The notes below the pieces were generated by a model. That model made no database searches. It saw only the letters and a program-made list of their open reading frames with translations, and was not told where the DNA came from. The position numbers and the translations under genes were made by a program. A DNA stretch of 32,216 nucleotides from LMDS01 sp039930465 (lineage in GTDB: Bacteria; Pseudomonadota; Gammaproteobacteria; Burkholderiales; Burkholderiaceae_C): positions 1-32,216 of the forward strand of contig JBDTTU010000048.1 of the NCBI GenBank assembly GCA_039930465.1, in the 5' to 3' direction. Below are positions 27,732 to 32,216 of this stretch, piece by piece (position 1 is the stretch's first letter; every line of letters starts with the position of its first letter).

Positions 27732-27737
27732 ATCATA
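27732..27737 (-). promoter_or_regulatory. Possible uvrA -10 element
   Basis: On the minus strand TATGAT lies 24 bases before the uvrA ATG, differing from TATAAT at one position. The bases 17 upstream (CCGCTC) make a poor -35, so activity is uncertain. Confidence 0.3.
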
Positions 27738-27759
27738 ACGATGCAGGCCTGCGCGAGCG

Positions 27760-27777
27760 GCCCGGCCAGTTCCGGGC
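27760..27777 (-). terminator. Hairpin after the membrane-anchored sigma-partner gene
   Basis: On the minus strand GCCCGG-AACTGG-CCGGGC forms a perfect six-pair stem just after the stop of the gene ending at 27783. No T-run follows, so it may only pause or protect the transcript. Confidence 0.3.
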
Positions 27778-27782
27778 TTCTG

Positions 27783-28979
27783 TCAGGGCGCGGCTTCGAC
27801 GAGCGCTTTTCGAAGCGAATGGGCCGCGTCTTCGGGGAGCGGCGCCAGCGATGCGGCCGCTGCCGATGTGCCGGAAGCCTCGAGCCACACGGCGCTGCCG
27901 GCCAGACCGAGCGTGGCCTGGAGCACACCGTCGCGGAACAGGCGCAAGAGGTTGACGGCCTCGGGAGCCGTGCCGCCCGCGCCCGATTGCCAGTGCCGCG
28001 CAGCTCGGGCGTCGACTTCCGCAAGCCAGCCTTGCACACCCGCATTCATCGCCTGAGGCGAGCCCGGGCCACGCTGCCAGCGCCAGCGCTCGGGTTGCTG
28101 CGCGATCCTGGCCCGCAGGGTGGTCAACGGGGTGTCGCCAGCATCGGCGACGCGCGCCTTGGCGAGTGCGGCAGGGCCGGCCGGGCCTTGCAATGCCCGC
28201 AAGTCGTTGCGAGGCGAAGCGGCTCTGTCGGCGGCGGCCGGGGCCGGCGGCTCGGCCAATGTCTTCGCGGAAGGTGCCATCGGCTCACGCTGTCTTTCCA
28301 ATGGAGAGACCACTTCGTTGGCCGTGGCTGCGGCCTGCGGCGCGGCCGGAAACGCCACCGGCGGCGGCGCTGCCGCGGCTACCGCGGGCGCAGCATCGGG
28401 CGCGCTGCGCCTGCGCGTCGGTTCTTCGGTGGGGCGCGAAGCGCGCGCGCTCTTTTCTGCTTCGTTCTTCCCTGCTGACTTGCGCTCTGCCGCCTTCATT
28501 TCGGCCACCCGCGCCCGCGCGGCGACGGCGCCGGTGGCGGTGCCCGACCCTGGCGGGTTGGATTCGCGTGGTGCAGGCCGCGCTTCCGGCGTTGGCGGCG
28601 CCGGGCCCGCCACCGCGGGCTGCGGCGTCTCGGTGCGCGCCTGCGGCGTCTGCGGAATCACCTCGGGGTCGCGTGGCAGGCTCTCATCGAGCGGACGGTC
28701 CCACCACATCACGCCGACCAGCGTGGCCACCATCACGCTGGCAAAACCAGCAGCCACCGGCGGGCGTGCGAGCCAGTCCCAGGCCAAGGCGAGCCACTGC
28801 AGCGGGCCGATCGAGTCGGGGCGCGGTGTTTCCCTGGCCGCCGAGCGAGGCATTGCTGCGGAGCGTGCTTCGCGAAGGATCGCGTTGCTGAGCGCGGGTG
28901 GCGCGTCAGCGTCCGCGTCAGGCGCGTGGCGCAGGGCCTGCGCGAGCCAGGCGTCTCGTTCTTCGTCGTGCGGGGTCAT
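27783..28979 (-). CDS. Membrane-anchored Pro/Ala-rich protein coupled to an ECF sigma factor (putative anti-sigma factor)
   Basis: A 398-residue single-pass protein. The cytoplasmic N-terminus (1-73) contains MTPHDEERDAWLAQALRHAP and a helix NAILREARSAA. One membrane helix lies at about 74-93 (PPVAAGFASVMVATLVGVMW). A long, low-complexity Pro/Ala/Arg region (about 95-290) follows, then a folded periplasmic C-terminus (about 290-398; TTLRARIAQQPERWRWQRGP, GWLAEVDARAARHWQ, SLRKALVEAAP). The ATG at 28979 overlaps the sigma-factor stop by 4 bases (ATGA), the classic arrangement of a sigma factor with its membrane regulator. There is no zinc-type HxxxCxxC motif, so the anti-sigma function is inferred from context and topology only. 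Confidence 0.7.
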   Translation of the reverse strand: MTPHDEERDAWLAQALRHAPDADADAPPALSNAILREARSAAMPRSAARETPRPDSIGPLQWLALAWDWLARPPVAAGFASVMVATLVGVMWWDRPLDESLPRDPEVIPQTPQARTETPQPAVAGPAPPTPEARPAPRESNPPGSGTATGAVAARARVAEMKAAERKSAGKNEAEKSARASRPTEEPTRRRSAPDAAPAVAAAAPPPVAFPAAPQAAATANEVVSPLERQREPMAPSAKTLAEPPAPAAADRAASPRNDLRALQGPAGPAALAKARVADAGDTPLTTLRARIAQQPERWRWQRGPGSPQAMNAGVQGWLAEVDARAARHWQSGAGGTAPEAVNLLRLFRDGVLQATLGLAGSAVWLEASGTSAAAASLAPLPEDAAHSLRKALVEAAP

Positions 28980-29623
28980 GGCGCGCCAGCTCCGCTGTTC
29001 GCGAGCACCGGCGCCAGATACGCCCCCATGCACATGCGCAACTTCTTCATCGCGTAACGCAGCCGCGTCTTCGCGGTCTCGAAGCCGACTTCGAGCGCAC
29101 TGGCCACTTCGTCAAGTGCCAGGCCGTCGTCGTGGTGCAACAGGAAGGCGCTGCGTTGCGGCAAGGGCAGTTGTTCCAGGCACACGAGCAGGCGCTCGCC
29201 GGCGCGGCGCCAGAACGCGAGTTCTTCGCTGTGCGGCGCAGCGCTCGCTGGTGCCGGCCAGTGTTGCCAGGCCTGCGCGTCGGGCTCCCACGGCTCCTGC
29301 CCATTGCCTTCGAACGCGTCGATCGAGACCTCGCGGCCGCTGCGCCGCAATAGATCGATCACGCGGTGGTGGGCCAGCGTGAACAGCCAGGTGCGAAAGC
29401 TCGCGCCTTGCGGCGCCCAGGTGGCGCGCGCTTTCACCACGCGCAGCCAGGTGTCCTGAAAGACCTCGTCGGTCTGCGCGGCGAGGGCGCTGCCGAGCAG
29501 GCGCCGCACGAAGCGGTACAGGCCGGCGCGGTGGCGCTCGTAGAGCCGCTCGAACGCGGCGGCGTCGCCCTGCGCATAGGCGGCCATCAGCGTGTCGTCG
29601 TCGGGTTCGGGGGCGCTCTGCAT
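28976..29623 (-). CDS. ECF-family RNA polymerase sigma factor (RpoE-like)
   Basis: A 215-residue two-domain sigma factor. Region 2 covers about 22-95 (AFERLYERHRAGLYRFVRRL, DEVFQDTWLRVVKA, and FRTWLFTLAHHRVIDLLRR, the core- and -10-binding parts). Region 4 covers about 140-200 (LEQLPLPQRSAFLLHHDDGL, LDEVASALEVGFETAKTRLR), which recognises the -35. The linker (about 100-135) is long and Trp/Pro-rich. The start at 29623 (MQSAPEPDDDTLMAAYAQGD) is chosen because ECF factors begin shortly before the DxxLMxxYxxGD segment; longer in-frame starts would add about 47 unlikely residues. It is divergent from the VWA lipoprotein and translationally coupled to the membrane protein downstream. Confidence 0.9.
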   Translation of the reverse strand: MQSAPEPDDDTLMAAYAQGDAAAFERLYERHRAGLYRFVRRLLGSALAAQTDEVFQDTWLRVVKARATWAPQGASFRTWLFTLAHHRVIDLLRRSGREVSIDAFEGNGQEPWEPDAQAWQHWPAPASAAPHSEELAFWRRAGERLLVCLEQLPLPQRSAFLLHHDDGLALDEVASALEVGFETAKTRLRYAMKKLRMCMGAYLAPVLANSGAGAP

Positions 29624-29667
29624 CGGGGGGAAGTCTGCCTGATTCGACGCTGATACGGCCAGCGGGC

Positions 29668-29697
29668 GGAAACGGGGTGAAGTGTTTTCACCGAGTC
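29668..29697 (+). promoter_or_regulatory. Dyad and possible ECF-type promoter between sigma factor and VWA lipoprotein
   Basis: A perfect inverted repeat GGTGAA-GTGTT-TTCACC lies at 29676-29692 in the 158-base divergent region. It is bracketed by GGAAAC (29668-29673) and GAGTC (29693-29697), which resemble the -35 (GGAAC) and -10 (GTC) elements read by ECF sigma factors, though the 19-base spacing is longer than the usual 16-17. It could drive the VWA gene at 29782. Confidence 0.35.
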
Positions 29698-29781
29698 GAA
29701 AAGTGCTTGCCTGCGCACCCCGTTGTTCGGCTTGGCCCGTATGACGTGCATCCACCGCGAACACACCACAAGGACCACCCC

Positions 29782-31278
29782 ATGAAACTCAAACGCCTGA
29801 TCACTGCCCCGACCTTGCTGCTCATCGCCGCACTGGCCGCTTGTGCCGCTTCGTTCGACGAGCAAGCCGCGTTCGCCGCCCCCGCGCCCAACCCGTGGCC
29901 GCCGGCCTGGCAGGACACGCCGGCCACACCGCCTGGCGACTTCACACCGCCGCGCTTCGAGCCGCCTTCGGCCAGCCACTGCCAGCGCGCGCCGGGCACG
30001 CGCGAAGTGCCGGGCCGCAGCCCTCAGCAGAACGACGCGGCGTGGCACTTGCGCAAAGGCTCTGCCGACAAGCGGCGCGACGCGTCTGAGGTCGATGCAC
30101 TCAGCTCGGAGAAGCCTGCTGCCAAAGCGGCAGCACCGGCAGCACTGGCCGCGCCGCGGGCCGAGCTGGAACGTCGCGCGCTGGTGGCCAGCGACCGGGT
30201 GGCCCCCGCGCCGCAAGCGCCCGAGCCCATCGACGCGGTCGTTACAGCCGGCGTGGTCGACGACAACGCCGACTTTGGCGCCTACCTCACCTACCGCCAG
30301 CGCAACACCCACCAGCCGGTGCGCGAGCGCGACATCAGCGAGCGTTACCTGCTCGAAGTGATCGATGCCCAAGGCCGCCCGGTACACGACGCCGAAGTGG
30401 CGGTGCAGCGAGCCGGCGTGGCCGAGCCAGTGAGCTGGGCCCGCACCGACACGGCCGGCCGCGCCTGGCTGCACCCGCGCACTTTCATCGCGCCGGCTTT
30501 CGCGGCCGAGCCGGTGCTCGGCGTTGCGGTGCGCAAGGGCGGCGCGCAGGCACGCGCCACGCTGGTTCGGGGACAGTCCAACGCGCTGCAGGTGCGGCTC
30601 GGCGTTGCCAGCGCGGCGCAGCGCCCGCGCCTCGACCTCGTTTTCATGATCGACGCCACCGGCTCGATGGGCGACGAGATCGACAAGCTCAAGCGCTCGA
30701 TGCGCGCCATGTCAGAGCAGATCGCGCAACTGCCCGGCCAACCCGACATCTGCTACGGCCTGGTCGCCTACCGCGACCGTGGCGACGCGTTCATCACGCG
30801 CACCCACGACTTCACCGACGACCTAGGCGCGTTTCAGGCGCTGCTTGCGAAGGTGCAGGCGCAAGGCGGCGGCGACACGCCCGAAGCGCTGAACGAAGCA
30901 TTGCACGAGGTCGTGCACGGCCTGGCCTGGCGCAGCGACGCCGCGCGCCTGGTGGTGATGGTGGCCGACGCACCGCCGCACCTCGACTACGGCGGCCCGC
31001 AGTACGACACCGACATGCAGGCCGCGCTGGCCAAAGGCATCAAACTGTTCGCCGTGGGCGCGAGTGGCCTCGACCCGGTCGGCCAGTACGTCTTCCGCCA
31101 ACTGGCGCAGTACACGGCAGGCCGCTTCGTGTTCCTGACCTACAAGAACGCCGCTGATCCCGCGAGCGGCCCGGGCACCCAGACCGTGCACGACGTGAAG
31201 AACTATTCGGTGCAGACGCTCGACCGCCTGGTGGTGCGGCTGGTCAGCGAAGAGATTGCGCGGCTTGGCCGGGTTTGA
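29782..31278 (+). CDS. VWA-domain lipoprotein
   Basis: A 498-residue protein. It has a lipoprotein signal peptide with lipobox L18-A-A-C21, a disordered Pro/Ala-rich linker (about 25-165), a beta-sandwich-like segment (about 185-280; YLLEVIDAQGRPVHDAEVAV), and a von Willebrand factor A domain (about 285-495). The MIDAS metal site is intact: D291-x-T-x-S295 (DATGSMGDEI), T366 in GGDTPEAL and D396 in VADAPPH, so it can bind Mg2+ and a ligand. It would be anchored to a membrane facing the periplasm. Function unknown; VWA domains usually mediate protein contacts. The ATG at 29782 has AAGGACC about 7 bases upstream. Divergence from the sigma/membrane-protein operon suggests it is part of the same response. 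Confidence 0.85.
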   Translation: MKLKRLITAPTLLLIAALAACAASFDEQAAFAAPAPNPWPPAWQDTPATPPGDFTPPRFEPPSASHCQRAPGTREVPGRSPQQNDAAWHLRKGSADKRRDASEVDALSSEKPAAKAAAPAALAAPRAELERRALVASDRVAPAPQAPEPIDAVVTAGVVDDNADFGAYLTYRQRNTHQPVRERDISERYLLEVIDAQGRPVHDAEVAVQRAGVAEPVSWARTDTAGRAWLHPRTFIAPAFAAEPVLGVAVRKGGAQARATLVRGQSNALQVRLGVASAAQRPRLDLVFMIDATGSMGDEIDKLKRSMRAMSEQIAQLPGQPDICYGLVAYRDRGDAFITRTHDFTDDLGAFQALLAKVQAQGGGDTPEALNEALHEVVHGLAWRSDAARLVVMVADAPPHLDYGGPQYDTDMQAALAKGIKLFAVGASGLDPVGQYVFRQLAQYTAGRFVFLTYKNAADPASGPGTQTVHDVKNYSVQTLDRLVVRLVSEEIARLGRV

Positions 31279-31280
31279 GC

Positions 31281-31296
31281 GGCAGCATCAGCTGCC
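31281..31296. terminator. Small hairpin between convergent VWA gene and recQ
   Basis: GGCAGC-ATCA-GCTGCC is a perfect six-pair hairpin in the 9-base gap and the last codons of recQ. No T-run; possible bidirectional terminator at best. Confidence 0.3.
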
Positions 31297-32216
31297 CAGC
31301 ACGCGCAAGATCTCGCGCCCGTAGGCTTCGAGTTTTTTCGCACCCACGCCGCTGATCTGCGCCAGCGCGTCGAGCGAATCGGGCCGGGTCTGCGCCATCT
31401 CTGCGAGCGTGGCGTCGTGGAACACCACGAACGCCGGCAGGTTGTGTTCGCGCGCCACTTCGGCACGCCATTCTTTCAGCGCCGCGAAGCGTTCCAGGCC
31501 TTGTTCGTCGAGCGGCAGCGGCGGCGGTTTGTCTTTGCCACCACGCCCCGTTTTTGTCACGCGGCCACCGGCCCGGGCGCGCTTCGGCGTGGCGCTGGCT
31601 TCGCGCAACAGCATCTGCACATCGCCGCGCAGCACGTCGCGTGCGCTGGCCGTCAGTTCGAGCGTGTTGTATTCACCTTCGGTCTGCAGGTAACCGAGCG
31701 CGATGAGTTGGCGCAACACCACGCGCCATTGCGCTTCGCTCACGTCGGCGCCAACGCCGAAGGTGCTGAGGCTTTCGTGCCCGTACTGGCTGACTTTTTC
31801 TGTGCTTTTGCCACGCAGCACGTCGATCAGGTGGCCGGCGCCGAAGCGCTGGCCGCGGTTCTGGTGAAAGCGGTAGATGCAGCTCAGCGCCTTGCGTGCC
31901 GCTTCGGTCGCGTCCCAGGTGGCGGGCGGGTTCTGGCAGTTGTCGCAGGCGTTCTGGTAGGGCGCGCAGCGTTCGCTCGCTTCGCCGAAGTAGGCGAGCA
32001 GGCGCACGCGCCGGCAGTCGTGCGCCTCGGCGAGCGTGAGCAGCGCGTCGAGCTTGCCACGCTGGCCACGTTTGAACTCTTCGGCCGCCGGGCTCTCGTC
32101 GATCATGCGGCGCTGGTTGACCACGTCGGCCAGGCCGTAGGCCATCCAGGCGTCAGCAGGCTGGCCGTCGCGGCCGGCACGGCCGGTTTCCTGGTAGTAG
32201 GCCTCGATGTTCTTCG
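31288..32216 (-). CDS. recQ: ATP-dependent DNA helicase RecQ, C-terminal part (5' end outside window)
   Basis: The last 309 residues of RecQ, a 3'-5' helicase of recombination and replication-fork repair. The fragment begins in helicase motif VI (YYQETGRAGRDGQPADAWMA, with the arginine finger). It continues with the zinc-binding part (C of HDCRRVRLLAYFG, then CAPYQNACDNC), a winged-helix RQC domain (about LSCIYRFHQNRGQRFGAGHL to GYLQTEGEYNTLEL), a basic linker (PKRARAGGRVTKTGRGGKDK), and an HRDC domain (ERFAALKEWRAEVAREHNLP to SGVGAKKLEAYGREILRVLG). Length and domain order match full-length bacterial RecQ, and no damage is seen. It converges with the VWA gene. Confidence 0.95.
   Translation of the reverse strand, partial: KNIEAYYQETGRAGRDGQPADAWMAYGLADVVNQRRMIDESPAAEEFKRGQRGKLDALLTLAEAHDCRRVRLLAYFGEASERCAPYQNACDNCQNPPATWDATEAARKALSCIYRFHQNRGQRFGAGHLIDVLRGKSTEKVSQYGHESLSTFGVGADVSEAQWRVVLRQLIALGYLQTEGEYNTLELTASARDVLRGDVQMLLREASATPKRARAGGRVTKTGRGGKDKPPPLPLDEQGLERFAALKEWRAEVAREHNLPAFVVFHDATLAEMAQTRPDSLDALAQISGVGAKKLEAYGREILRVLGS

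Noticed and set aside
27708..27782. LexA/SOS box for uvrA
   Set aside because: No CTGT-N8-ACAG-like sequence could be found between the uvrA start and the next gene.

Overview
The window is a high-GC, gene-dense chromosomal segment with no rRNA or tRNA that I can see. Family matches point to a betaproteobacterium of the order Burkholderiales (Comamonadaceae or the Rubrivivax/Leptothrix-like groups): a PglL/Wzy-type ligase tail, an alpha-2-macroglobulin/PBP1C pair, an Ala/Lys-tailed SWIB protein, a Burkholderiales-like UvrA, and an intergenic CCCCC...GGGGG repeat of a kind I recall from Comamonadaceae. The taxonomic call is inference from memory of these families.

Layout. 1-1071: the end of an O-antigen-ligase-like membrane protein, then a vapBC toxin-antitoxin pair behind a centred double palindrome. 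1079-3247: moaC (minus), diverging from a BepA-like M48 periplasmic protease with TPR-like helices. 3324-11326: a two-gene operon of a thioester-containing alpha-2-macroglobulin and penicillin-binding protein 1C, overlapping by 4 bases. 11358-11708: a small four-helix membrane protein (minus). 11793-18158: an iron-acquisition cluster headed by a strong Fur-box match: tonB, exbB, exbD, hemP, a catecholate-siderophore receptor, a PiuC/YbiX dioxygenase, then a small periplasmic PepSY protein and a cytochrome b561-type membrane protein. 18374-18790: a SWIB-domain protein with a histone-H1-like Lys/Ala tail and a strong intrinsic terminator. 18836-19983: a decayed amidohydrolase (frameshift plus internal deletion) behind a DsbA-like 2-hydroxychromene-2-carboxylate isomerase (both minus). 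20126-22518: a CPA2-type cation/proton antiporter and a YbdK-type carboxylate-amine ligase.

22519-24764 looks like an accessory insertion between ybdK and uvrA. It holds a Fic-domain AMPylase with a repeat-rich promoter, a lower-GC 259-residue protein of unknown family, and the first 16 codons of a PIN-domain gene cut off exactly where the uvrA 3' end begins. 24753-27707 is uvrA (minus). 27783-31278 is an envelope-signalling-like module: an ECF sigma factor and a membrane-anchored Pro/Ala-rich protein (minus, translationally coupled), diverging from a VWA-domain lipoprotein. The window ends inside recQ (minus).

How the genes work together. The clearest functional unit is the Fur-linked iron cluster: energy transduction (TonB-ExbB-ExbD), an outer-membrane receptor, and candidate intracellular or redox steps. 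The second is the A2M-PBP1C pair, in which a protease trap is coupled to peptidoglycan repair. The least explained parts are the orphan partner of the truncated PIN gene, the Fic promoter repeats, and the sigma/membrane-protein/VWA module. No stretch of more than about 300 bases lacks a gene.
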